Source of the DNA: Micromonospora inaquosa
GTDB lineage: Bacteria > Actinomycetota > Actinomycetes > Mycobacteriales > Micromonosporaceae
Length of the DNA: 37,081 nucleotides
Assembly (NCBI RefSeq): GCF_003857055.1
Contig: NZ_QGSZ01000154.1
Coordinates: 1 to 37,081, forward strand
Reading direction: 5' to 3'
Shown: one piece after another, positions 1 to 6,851 of the stretch
Layout of the letters: each line of letters begins with the position of its first letter
How positions within the stretch are numbered: position 1 is the stretch's first letter
Program-made: the position numbers and the translations under genes
Notes under the pieces: model-generated
What the model saw: the letters and a program-made list of their open reading frames with translations, nothing else
Databases searched by the model: none
What the model was told of the DNA's origin: nothing

Positions 1-25
1 GAGCGCGTGGTGGGGGTGGGGCTGG

Positions 26-2884
26 GTGCCGGAACAGAATCGGGTACGGGTCGAGCCGGCACCGGGGCTGCCGCTGTTGGCGTCCCGGCTGACGCCGGCC
101 GTGCCGCCGGAGCCGGTGGTGGCCCGGCCCCGGCTGCTGCGCCGCTTGGACGAGGGCAGCGGGGGACCGGTCACCCTGGTGGCCGCCCCCGCCGGCTGGG
201 GCAAGACCACACTGCTCGCCTCCTGGGTGCGGCTGGGTGGTCCGCCGCCCGACGTCGAGCCCGGCGCAGTCCTGCCCGACTCCGGTGACCTGTCGGTTTC
301 GCCCGCTGACGACCCCGTCTCGGCCTGGATGTCGGTCGAGGCCGGCGACGACGGGGATCGACTCTGGGCGTACCTCGCCGCGGCGCTGCGGTCGGCAATC
401 GGGTCGGCGGAGGACGGCCCGGTGCCCGACCGACCGCCGCGCCGCGACCAGCTGGAGGCGTTGGCCGCCACGCTCGCCGCCGCCGACCGGCCGGTGCTGC
501 TGGTCCTGGACGACCTGCACCGGGTCGCCGACCCGGCGGCGTTGACCGGCCTGGAGTTCCTGCTGCGGCATGCCGGCCGGCGGCTCCGTCTGGTGATCGG
601 GGCGCGGGCCGGGCTGCAGCTGCCACTGCACCGGCTCCGCCTCGCCGGAGAGCTGACCGAGATCGGCCCGGACGAGCTGGCGTTCACCGACGACGAGGTG
701 GCCGACCTGCTCACCGCCCACGCCGCCGCACTGCCGGCGACCGCCGTGCACCGGCTGCGGGAGCGCACCGGTGGCTGGCCGGCCGCGCTGCGCATCGCGG
801 CCCTGGCGATCCGCGGACAGCCCGACCCGGAGCGCTGGGTGGGGCACTTCGGCGGAGACCAACCGGAGATCGCCGGCTACCTGCACGAGGAGGTGCTGGC
901 GACGCTCGACCCGGCCGAGGTGGACCTGCTGCGCCGTACCGCCGTCGTCGACACCGTCTGCGCCGACCTTGCCGAGGCCCTGACCGGCCGAGCCGACGCC
1001 GGGCAGGCGTTGGCCGACCTGGCCGGGACCGGCGGTCTGCTGCACCGGGAGGAGACCCGCCCGCCCTGGTACCGGTGCGAGTCACTGCTCGCCGACCTGC
1101 TCCGCGCCGACCTGGCCCGGTTGCCCGCCGACGAGCTGCGCGAGCTGCACGTCCGGGCCGCCGACTGGTACGCGGGCGCCGGCCGGCCCGCGGAGGCTCT
1201 GCGGCACGCCCTGGCCGCCGGACGTTGGGACCGGGCCGGCGACCTGTTCGTCACGCACTGGCCGGAGCTGACCCGCTACGACCGCGACCCGGTGCACGCC
1301 CCGGCACCTGTGCCGCCGGCGGCGGAGGTGATCCGCGCCGACCCGGAGACGGCGTTGGCCTGCGCCGCCGAGCGGGCGTACGCCGGTGACCTGACGGCGG
1401 CCACCGGTCACCTGCACGCCGCCGCCGGGCACGCCGCGGGCCTGCCGGTGCCGCGTCGGGACCGGTTCCTGCGGTTGGTCACCGCGCTGGAGCTGACCGT
1501 GGCCCGGCTCGCCGACGACCGTGGTGAGGTTCGGGCCGCCGCCGCTCGCCTGCTGCGCACCCGCCCGGCGCAAGCCACCCCGACCCGGGTGCCGGACAGC
1601 GCGCCGACCGGGGTGGTCAGTTCCGCCCCGACGGCCGCTGGCGGCGGGGCGGCCGACGACCTGGACCTGCGAGCGTTCACCGGCACCGCCCTGGGGTTGG
1701 CCGAGATGGCCGACGGCGCGCTGCCCACTGCGAGGTTCGTCCGGGCCCGGGCGGCGGCTCGGGAGGCCAACCGGCCGCGTACCGAACTGGTCGGCGCCAG
1801 CCGCGCCGCGCTGCTGCTCGCGGTGCGCGGCGAGTTGCGGGCGGCCGGGCAGGCGGCTCGGGACGCGCTCGGCATGCCCCCCGGCCGGGGCTGGTCGTGT
1901 CGGCTCGACTGCGGCTACGCGTACCTGGCTCTCGCGGTGGTGGCGTTGCTGCGCGACCAGCCCGACGAGGCGACGGCGAACCTCGCCCTCGCCCTCCCGG
2001 CGCTCGACGTGACGGGCGGCTGGTCCGGCAACACCGAGCTGGACGACGAATGGCTGGCCGTTGCTTCCGGCGAACCGGTGGCGGCGGCGGTGGCCGCCCT
2101 GTGCCGGGCTCAGCTCTGCCGCGACGCCGGCGACCCGGCGGCCGGCCAGCGGCTACTCGTCCAAGCTCGGGTGGCGGTGGCCGACCTGCCGTCCGCCGTC
2201 AGGTTGACCGGTCTGCTGCGGGCCGCCGAAGCCGAACTGCGTGCCGCCCGGGGCGACCTGGACTCCGCCCGCGACCTGCTGACCGGCGCCGCGGACGAGG
2301 GGGCAGACCCGGTGCTGGCGGTGACGTTGGCGAAGGTGCAGCTGCTGGCCGGCGACGCCGCCGCCGCCGAGCGAACCCTGCCTGACTGGCAGGCGCCCGC
2401 CGCCACGGCCTGGCCGTTACCGGTACGGCTGGACGCGGGTCTGCTGGACGCGGTGCTGGCCGAGCGCGCCGGGGACGGGCGCCGGGCCGGCCGGGTCCTG
2501 GAGCAGACGCTGGACCTGGCCGGCCCGCAGGGCTGCCGGAGGGTCTTCACCCGTGCCGAGCCGCCGGTGCGGGACCTGCTGGCGGCGCACCTGGATGCCG
2601 GCACCGCGCACTTCGCGCTCGTCAGTGACCTGGTGCGGGGCGCTGAGCAGCGCACCACCGAGCCGGCCGCCGGGCCGAGGGGCGGCCTCGACGAGCCGCT
2701 CACCGAGCGGGAGCTGACCATCCTGCGCTACCTGCAGAGCATCCTGTCCAACGTGGAGATCGCCAGCGAGTTGTCCCTTTCGGTCAACACGGTGAAGACC
2801 CACGTCCGCAACATCTATCGCAAACTCGACGCGACCCGCCGGCGCGAGGCGGTCCGGCGGGCGCGCGAGTTGCGGCTGATCTGA
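26..2884 (+). CDS. MalT/LAL-type ATP-binding LuxR family transcriptional regulator
   Basis: A large cytoplasmic regulator of the MalT/LAL class, 952 residues. Near the N-terminus is a Walker A P-loop (APAGWGKTT, about residues 54-62), followed by a Walker B-like LVLDDLH near 159-165. The middle is an Ala/Leu-rich helical repeat region of TPR type. The last 61 residues are a LuxR/GerE helix-turn-helix starting LTERELTILRYL and containing SVNTVKTHVRNIYRKL. In the family, ATP and an inducer drive oligomerisation and DNA binding. Two insertions look poorly conserved: about 30 acidic residues after the P-loop, and a Pro/Thr/Ala-rich linker around 510-545. The GTG chosen follows a G-rich stretch, but the frame stays open to the window edge, so the true start may lie upstream. 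The ligand and target genes are unknown; the next gene is convergent. Confidence 0.88.
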   Translation: MPEQNRVRVEPAPGLPLLASRLTPAVPPEPVVARPRLLRRLDEGSGGPVTLVAAPAGWGKTTLLASWVRLGGPPPDVEPGAVLPDSGDLSVSPADDPVSAWMSVEAGDDGDRLWAYLAAALRSAIGSAEDGPVPDRPPRRDQLEALAATLAAADRPVLLVLDDLHRVADPAALTGLEFLLRHAGRRLRLVIGARAGLQLPLHRLRLAGELTEIGPDELAFTDDEVADLLTAHAAALPATAVHRLRERTGGWPAALRIAALAIRGQPDPERWVGHFGGDQPEIAGYLHEEVLATLDPAEVDLLRRTAVVDTVCADLAEALTGRADAGQALADLAGTGGLLHREETRPPWYRCESLLADLLRADLARLPADELRELHVRAADWYAGAGRPAEALRHALAAGRWDRAGDLFVTHWPELTRYDRDPVHAPAPVPPAAEVIRADPETALACAAERAYAGDLTAATGHLHAAAGHAAGLPVPRRDRFLRLVTALELTVARLADDRGEVRAAAARLLRTRPAQATPTRVPDSAPTGVVSSAPTAAGGGAADDLDLRAFTGTALGLAEMADGALPTARFVRARAAAREANRPRTELVGASRAALLLAVRGELRAAGQAARDALGMPPGRGWSCRLDCGYAYLALAVVALLRDQPDEATANLALALPALDVTGGWSGNTELDDEWLAVASGEPVAAAVAALCRAQLCRDAGDPAAGQRLLVQARVAVADLPSAVRLTGLLRAAEAELRAARGDLDSARDLLTGAADEGADPVLAVTLAKVQLLAGDAAAAERTLPDWQAPAATAWPLPVRLDAGLLDAVLAERAGDGRRAGRVLEQTLDLAGPQGCRRVFTRAEPPVRDLLAAHLDAGTAHFALVSDLVRGAEQRTTEPAAGPRGGLDEPLTERELTILRYLQSILSNVEIASELSLSVNTVKTHVRNIYRKLDATRRREAVRRARELRLI

Positions 2885-2895
2885 GCGGGTGCCGG

Positions 2896-3444
2896 TCAGG
2901 CGTTGGCGGCGGCGTCCGCAGCCGTCAGCAGATCGGGCAGGTCGTACCCGCCGTCGTGCCGGACGCCGTTGACGAACAGGGTGGGGGTGCCGTTCACCCC
3001 GCTGCGGATGCCCCCCACGAAGTCCCGGCGCACCCGGTCGGCGTGCGCACGGTTCTCCACCTCGGCGTTCAACTCGTCCGGCGGCAACCCGACCTGCTCG
3101 ACGCCGAGCGACAGGTGCACCGGGTCGAGCTGGTCCTGATGCTCGTAGAGCCAGTCGTGCATCTCCCAGAACCGGCCGCGAACCCCGGCGGCCTCGGCCG
3201 TCTCGGCGGCGCGCTCGGCGTAGGGGTGCACGTTGGCGATCGGGAAGTAGCGGTAGACCAGCCGCACGGTGTCGGCCCGTTGCCGCAGCAACTCGTGCAG
3301 GTTCGGGTACGCGGCACCGCAGAACTGGCACTGGAAGTCGCCGTACTCGACGATGGTCACCGCAGCGTCGGCCGGCCCCCGGATGTGGTCATCGGTGGTC
3401 ACCGGGTCTCGAAGTCGCGCGGTGACCTGCAAGGGTGTGCTCAT
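2896..3444 (-). CDS. DsbA-family (thioredoxin-fold) oxidoreductase, cytoplasmic
   Basis: A 182-residue thioredoxin-fold protein of the DsbA/Thioredoxin_4 type. It has the active-site motif CQFC (C39-C42) after a beta strand ending VEYGDF, the helical insertion typical of DsbA (about 60-140), and the cis-proline motif GTPTLFVNG (P154). There is no signal peptide or membrane segment, so it is probably cytoplasmic. It may act as a reductant or isomerase, not a secreted oxidase; similar domains occur fused to NhaA antiporters. Its ATG overlaps the stop of the upstream peroxiredoxin by 4 bp (ATGA), which implies translational coupling and suggests it could recycle that one-Cys enzyme. That partnership is inferred from context. 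Confidence 0.9.
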   Translation of the reverse strand: MSTPLQVTARLRDPVTTDDHIRGPADAAVTIVEYGDFQCQFCGAAYPNLHELLRQRADTVRLVYRYFPIANVHPYAERAAETAEAAGVRGRFWEMHDWLYEHQDQLDPVHLSLGVEQVGLPPDELNAEVENRAHADRVRRDFVGGIRSGVNGTPTLFVNGVRHDGGYDLPDLLTAADAAANA

Positions 3445-3938
3445 CCGGCCATCACCTTCCGATCGGCGGCGAGTTGGTCCAACGCGTCGAAGATGCCGTC
3501 GGCGCCGGGGTTCACGTCGGGCGGCGACAGGTAGCTCCAGGTCACCGTCCCGGCCGGGTTCAGCACCACCAGCGCGCGCGCCGCCTCACCGTTCGACGTG
3601 TACGCGCCGTAGCTGCGGGCCACCTCGCCCTTCGGCTCGAAGTCGGCCAGCAGCGGGAACTCGATGCCCCGGCTCTCCGCGAACGCCCGGTGGGACCAGA
3701 TGCTGTCCACCGACAGGCCGAGCACCGTCGCCTGGTACTGGGCGAAGACGGGTGCCGCCGACTGGTAGAGCGCCATCTGGTCACCGCAGACCGGGCTCCA
3801 GTCGGCGGGGTAGAAGGCGAGCACGACGGGCCGGCCACGGAACTGCTCGGGCCCAATGAGAGCCCCGTCCGGGGTGGCCGGCAGGGTGAAGCCGGGCGCG
3901 GTGCGTCCCGGTTGGATCAGCCCGTTCGGATCACTCAT
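3441..3938 (-). CDS. One-Cys peroxiredoxin (AhpC/TSA, AhpE-like)
   Basis: A peroxiredoxin that reduces hydroperoxides through a peroxidatic cysteine, 165 residues. The active-site segment YPADWSPVC places the catalytic C51 in the P-x3-(T/S)-x2-C context of the family. It is the only cysteine in the protein, so this is a one-Cys type that needs an external thiol partner. The frame opens 13 codons further upstream at a GTG, but that region forms a perfect hairpin and encodes a Pro/Arg-rich leader. The ATG giving MSDPNG is therefore preferred. A GGGAG element 12 nt upstream touches the base of that hairpin. The gene is coupled by ATGA to the DsbA-like gene downstream, a plausible electron donor. 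Confidence 0.9.
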   Translation of the reverse strand: MSDPNGLIQPGRTAPGFTLPATPDGALIGPEQFRGRPVVLAFYPADWSPVCGDQMALYQSAAPVFAQYQATVLGLSVDSIWSHRAFAESRGIEFPLLADFEPKGEVARSYGAYTSNGEAARALVVLNPAGTVTWSYLSPPDVNPGADGIFDALDQLAADRKVMAG

Positions 3939-3952
3939 GCCACGAGCCTGCT

Positions 3953-3987
3953 CCCGGGGTGGGTGAGGCCGGCTCACCCACCCCGGG
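3953..3987 (-). terminator. 15-bp perfect hairpin between the BON gene and the peroxiredoxin gene
   Basis: Arms CCCGGGGTGGGTGAG and its exact complement are separated by a 5-nt loop (GCCGG). It lies just downstream of the BON-domain gene and 15 bp upstream of the peroxiredoxin ATG. It can serve as a factor-independent stop (no clear U-tract), and the peroxiredoxin Shine-Dalgarno sits at the edge of its last arm. Confidence 0.7.
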
Positions 3988-4002
3988 TGGTTCCGTGCCC
4001 GC

Positions 4003-4689
4003 TCAGCGCAGCACGGGGGCGACAGCGATGTGGTTCTGCACCTCTCGGATGCCCGGCGCGAACCAGGCCACCTGCTCGACCTCGGCCCGTTCGGGCATCG
4101 AGTGCACCAACCCGCCGAGGATCGCGGTGTCGCCGTGCACCCGCACGCTGATTCGTTCGGCCTCGGTCGCTCCGGCCCGGGCGAGCGCGTCGACGATCCG
4201 ATCGGCCAGGTTGCGGCCGTCCGGCGCGGTGGCCGGTCGGACGGTGATGCCGTTGCTGACCCCCCGTACGCCGGTCAGTCGGGCGACCGCGCGTTCGGCG
4301 GCTCGGCGCTGGTACTCCCACTCGACGTCGCCGTGCAGCGTCACCCAGCCGGCCGAGACGGTGACCTGGAGCTTCTCGATGGGCACGAACGCGTCCCACT
4401 CCAGCCCGTGGCTCGCTGCGGCGGCCAGGTCGGCGTCGGCGCGCTCGGTGCTGTTGGTGAGCTGCACGGCCACGTCGTTGGCGACCGCCCGGACCGAGGT
4501 GACGCGGTGCGCGGCCCGTTCGGCGGCCCACTTCTTGGCGTAGCTGTCCACGCGGCCGGTCAGGGTGACGACGGCCTCGGCGACGGTCACGCCGATCTCG
4601 TGCGGCTGCACCCGAGGTTCCCAGGTCAGCTCATCGAGCACGGCGGACTGGATGTCCTGGTCGGTTCGGTTGATCTCCGCGATGGCCAT
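4003..4689 (-). CDS. Triple BON-domain protein
   Basis: A 228-residue protein made of three consecutive BON domains (about residues 8-77, 85-150 and 158-228). Each shows the pattern of a variable helix, then V-x-V-x-x-G-x-V-x-L-x-G and a helix ending in a G-(V/I)-x-x-V motif. Examples are VTVAEAVVTLTGRVDS, VTVSAGWVTLHGDVEW and ISVRVHGDTAILGGLV. BON domains bind membranes or other proteins and appear in osmotic-shock proteins such as OsmY. There is no signal peptide, so this copy is probably cytoplasmic. The ATG (MAIAEINRT) is chosen because GGAGGAGG lies 6-7 nt upstream; the frame extends further but becomes Arg-rich. A role in stress is suggested by family and by the neighbouring redox genes, not shown. 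Confidence 0.88.
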   Translation of the reverse strand: MAIAEINRTDQDIQSAVLDELTWEPRVQPHEIGVTVAEAVVTLTGRVDSYAKKWAAERAAHRVTSVRAVANDVAVQLTNSTERADADLAAAASHGLEWDAFVPIEKLQVTVSAGWVTLHGDVEWEYQRRAAERAVARLTGVRGVSNGITVRPATAPDGRNLADRIVDALARAGATEAERISVRVHGDTAILGGLVHSMPERAEVEQVAWFAPGIREVQNHIAVAPVLR

Positions 4690-5046
4690 CTGTCCTCCTC
4701 CGCTGTTGCGATGGCGGACCGGGTGGTGGTTGCGGCCGGAGGTCCGCCGTGCTGCCATCCTGCCGTCGCCCCGGGTGAGCCGCCCTCGCCCGAACCGGGT
4801 GACGGTGTGACCCGACCTGGGCGGCACGGCTGGTAAGCACGGACCAACATCGATGATGGGAGCGCTTCCAAAGCGAGGCGCTTTCGGTTACCGTAATTGC
4901 GTTCCTCGATCGCGGGAGCCGTCGCGTCGGGTGGTGGAGCCAGGGCAGCTCCGGCCGTCCCCGTCGTCGTGCTCGTCCCCCGGGCCACGGCGTCGTCCAG
5001 TCGATCGACCCCGTCCCCCGGGGTTTCATCCCGAGAGGAACCGCAG
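4690..5046. other. Intergenic region between BON gene and micro-ORFs
   Basis: No convincing long gene. The stretch holds the BON gene's Shine-Dalgarno (reverse-strand GGAGGAGG, about 4694-4703), a 14-bp LacI-type palindrome, a relatively AT-rich patch (about 4886-4900) suited to divergent promoters, and a Shine-Dalgarno-like GAGAGGA just before the first micro-ORF. One reverse-strand frame through it has moderate codon bias but runs straight across the BON start in another frame, so it is not called. Confidence 0.5.
4857..4870. promoter_or_regulatory. LacI/CebR-like 14-bp palindrome
   Basis: TGGGAGCGCTTCCA differs at one base from the perfect palindrome TGGGAGCGCTCCCA, recognised in actinomycetes by CebR-type LacI repressors. 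It lies about 170 bp upstream of the BON gene and 180 bp upstream of the first micro-ORF, within the divergent promoter region. Function is unproven and a chance match is possible. Confidence 0.35.
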
Positions 5047-5115
5047 ATGCGGAGACTCAGTCCGACGCCCCCCACCAGCGCGGACGTCCACTTCGGCCCT
5101 TGGCCCGCCCATTGA
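5047..5115 (+). CDS. Micro-ORF 1 (22 residues), possible leader peptide
   Basis: A 22-codon frame starting ATG, with GAGAGGA about 7 nt upstream. It encodes a Pro-rich peptide ending DVHFGPWPAH. Its TGA overlaps the TTG of the following frame (TTGA), the arrangement expected of a translated leader that feeds ribosomes to the next ORF. It has no cysteine run and is not one of the attenuation leaders I recognise. It could also be non-coding. The support is the ribosome site, the overlap and G/C-rich third codon positions. Confidence 0.4.
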   Translation: MRRLSPTPPTSADVHFGPWPAH

Positions 5116-5246
5116 CCGACACCCTGCGCGCACTCCGGCTGGTGGCCACCCAGACCCGGATGCCAGCACCTGCGCGCGCCACCGCGCAGGTGATCCGGAC
5201 GGGACCCCGGATCACCACCGAGACACCGGTCCGCCGGGCCGCCTGA
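5112..5246 (+). CDS. Micro-ORF 2 (44 residues), unrecognised small basic protein
   Basis: A 44-codon frame starting TTG that overlaps the stop of micro-ORF 1 by 4 bp. It encodes MTDTLRALRLVATQTR, then an Ala/Pro/Thr/Arg-rich tail ending TPVRRAA. About 38 of its 43 sense codons after the start end in G or C, matching real genes nearby. It is basic, has no cysteine, no membrane segment and no family I recognise. Its stop codon lies inside the loop of a perfect 14-bp hairpin, so the frame fits exactly between a ribosome-coupled leader and a terminator-like structure. Together these suggest a small dedicated transcription unit. The alternative is a structured non-coding RNA. Confidence 0.45.
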   Translation: MTDTLRALRLVATQTRMPAPARATAQVIRTGPRITTETPVRRAA

Positions 5247-5271
5247 GGGGTCCGGCACCCGGCGGACCGGT
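5225..5271 (+). terminator. Perfect 14-bp hairpin at the end of micro-ORF 2
   Basis: Arm ACCGGTCCGCCGGG pairs exactly with CCCGGCGGACCGGT across a 19-nt loop that contains the micro-ORF 2 stop codon. It has no U-tract, as is usual in high-GC actinomycetes. It probably ends the plus-strand unit. Confidence 0.6.
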
Positions 5272-5333
5272 CCAATCACCCCATCCACCTGCGCTGATCA
5301 TGGAAGGTGCGGTGGGGAGGGTGGGCATGACTT

Positions 5334-5367
5334 CGGGCCCCACCCGACCGAGGTCGTGCGGGGCCCG
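5334..5367 (-). terminator. Hairpin downstream of the small membrane protein gene
   Basis: CGGGCCCC and GGGGCCCG form an 8-bp GC stem with an 18-nt loop, immediately 3' of the reverse-strand gene ending at 5383. The inner part can pair further with mismatches. Confidence 0.45.
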
Positions 5368-5382
5368 TGGTGGCGCTGTCGT

Positions 5383-5781
5383 TCAGACGGCGGGGGAGTT
5401 GGGGCGGTCGACGTCGACGAACTCCACGTCGTCGACGGGGCGGTCGTCCCGGCTACCGGCTGCCCGCGCGGCGGAGCCGACGGCCCAACCAACCGCCGCG
5501 CCGACGAGCGCGGCGCCGATCAGAAGCGTCCAGGGCAGTGCCGGCTGGCGTCCGGCGAGCGCGTCGAAGGCCAGCGAGGCGCGGCGTCGCGCCTCCTCGG
5601 CGGCGGATCCCACCAGGTCACCCGCCCCCTCGGCGAGGTCGCTGCTGTTGCGACGGGCCGAGCGGGCAGTGCCCAGCACACTGTCTCCGGCGGAGCTGAC
5701 GGCCGAGAGCAGGTGCTCCCAGGCCTGGTCCGCGATCCGCTCCGGCTTGCTGCGGCGGTCCAGCAGGTTGGTTCCGAACAT
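5383..5781 (-). CDS. Small membrane protein with one transmembrane helix
   Basis: A 132-residue protein of unknown function. The N-terminal 80 residues are amphipathic and Ala/Arg/Ser-rich, with probable long helices (WEHLLSAVSSAGDSVLGTARSARR, then EEARRRASLAFDALAGRQ). One hydrophobic segment with Gly/Ala small-residue packing follows (about residues 84-108), then an acidic tail (DDVEFVDVDRP). The organisation resembles DUF883/YtxH-type stress membrane proteins, but I cannot assign a family. AGGAGG lies about 8 nt before the ATG. The lipoprotein gene 165 bp upstream is on the same strand and could be co-transcribed. Confidence 0.8.
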   Translation of the reverse strand: MFGTNLLDRRSKPERIADQAWEHLLSAVSSAGDSVLGTARSARRNSSDLAEGAGDLVGSAAEEARRRASLAFDALAGRQPALPWTLLIGAALVGAAVGWAVGSAARAAGSRDDRPVDDVEFVDVDRPNSPAV

Positions 5782-5946
5782 CGTGGTTACCTCCTCAGGT
5801 GCCGAAGCCGCCGGCCACTTCGGACTTCGGCGTCTTTCCAGCGCGTCACTGTGTCGCCTACCCCGCAGTGCCCCGCGTCAGCCGGACGCAAACCCCGACC
5901 GCCGCGGAGCACCGGTAACTCCACGCGCCGTCAGCGACGCGTCGAC

Positions 5947-6084
5947 TCAGCGCACCGCTGACACGGTGACGGCGCTGGCGAAGTCGTCATCGTCGTCATC
6001 GTCGTCTCCGCCACCGAAACCGCAGGCCAGGACAAGGGCGAGCAGAACGCCGACGCCGGCCAACCCGGCAAGTCGCTTGATCAT
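5947..6084 (-). CDS. 45-residue lipoprotein with an Asp8 tract
   Basis: A very short lipoprotein gene. The frame starts ATG with GAGAGGA about 7 nt upstream. It encodes a lysine/arginine N-region (MIKRLAG), a hydrophobic Leu/Val/Ala core, and a lipobox VLAC with the modified cysteine at residue 21. The mature part is only 25 residues: a Gly-rich spacer (GFGGG), eight consecutive aspartates, and FASAVTVSAVR. The signal-peptide logic is complete, so this is probably expressed and membrane-anchored. The acidic tract could bind Ca2+ or other cations or the basic face of a partner, but that is speculation. I recognise no family. It is transcribed in the same direction as the small membrane protein downstream. 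Confidence 0.7.
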   Translation of the reverse strand: MIKRLAGLAGVGVLLALVLACGFGGGDDDDDDDDFASAVTVSAVR

Positions 6085-6471
6085 CGAAGATCCTCTCCGT
6101 CACGGTGGGTGTCCCGGCCGATGCTAGGGCGCGTGGGCAACCCGTGGCGCGGATCGCGCCGGTCGACGGCGGGCGACACGCCGACGGCGCACGGGGCAGG
6201 CGTACGACAGGGGCCGGTTGTCGGGTGTGCCGCGTCCGGACCGCTACCCTGGTTCGGCGGCGCGTCGGTCACGACCGATCGTCGATGCTCGGATAACAAA
6301 AAGTCTTGAGTAATCAGATACTGAAAAGTGCGGATATGGGCGGCTTTTTGGGCCCGGATCCGCGAATTGCTCATCCCGAGGGGTGGCGACCGAGGCCGTC
6401 GGAGGAATACTCTCGGTCGCGGCCCGCGTACTGATGAGACGCCCGGGGGACGGGCGGGTGGAGGTGCTCGC
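6085..6471. other. Divergent intergenic region with an AT-rich island
   Basis: It separates the reverse-strand lipoprotein gene from the forward STAS gene. About 6288-6340 is strikingly AT-rich for this genome (for example GGATAACAAAAAGTCTTGAG). It contains TTGAGT at 6306-6311 and GATACT at 6317-6322, but no pair with good spacing. The following segment up to the STAS start codes for nothing convincing, although its frame is open. Confidence 0.5.
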
Positions 6472-6834
6472 GTGAGCCTGTCGATCGTGAAGTCGGTTCT
6501 GTCCGGTGGTGTCGTGGAGATCGCCCCCCGGGGCGAAATCGACGTCGACACAGCGTACGAGGTGCGCGAAGCGATCGCGGAGGTGCTGGCCAAGGGCCGC
6601 CCGCTGCGCATCGAACTCAACATGAGGCTGGTCACCTTCATCGACTCGGTCGGCATCAGCGCCATGGTTGCCGGCTTCCAGACGGCCGAGGTCAGCGACG
6701 TCAAGCTGGTCGTCACCGAGCCGAGCCGGTTCGTGCACCGGCAGCTCTGGGTGACCGGCCTGCTCGGCCTCTTCGGTGCCCCGGAGCCCTACTTCGCCGG
6801 CGCCGCCACCCCTGAGGTGCTGCCCGGCGCCTGA
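6472..6834 (+). CDS. STAS-domain protein, anti-sigma factor antagonist-like
   Basis: A single STAS domain of 120 residues, as in SpoIIAA/RsbV anti-sigma factor antagonists. It opens with VKSVLSGGVVEIAPRGEIDVDTAYEV and has the characteristic loop FIDSVGISAM, where S59 is the usual phosphorylation site of a partner kinase/anti-sigma factor. In the family the unphosphorylated form binds the anti-sigma factor and frees a sigma factor. The frame is open 48 codons further upstream, but that part is Arg/Gly-rich. The GTG is preferred because GGAGG lies about 8 nt before it. No kinase or sigma gene is adjacent, so its partner must be elsewhere. Confidence 0.88.
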   Translation: MSLSIVKSVLSGGVVEIAPRGEIDVDTAYEVREAIAEVLAKGRPLRIELNMRLVTFIDSVGISAMVAGFQTAEVSDVKLVVTEPSRFVHRQLWVTGLLGLFGAPEPYFAGAATPEVLPGA

Positions 6835-6851
6835 GCGCGTCGGCACCGCCC

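Noticed and set aside
4626..5288. Reverse-strand open frame of 220 codons across the micro-ORF region
   Set aside because: Moderate codon bias in part, but it crosses the BON start in another phase and opposes the micro-ORFs; no ribosome site.
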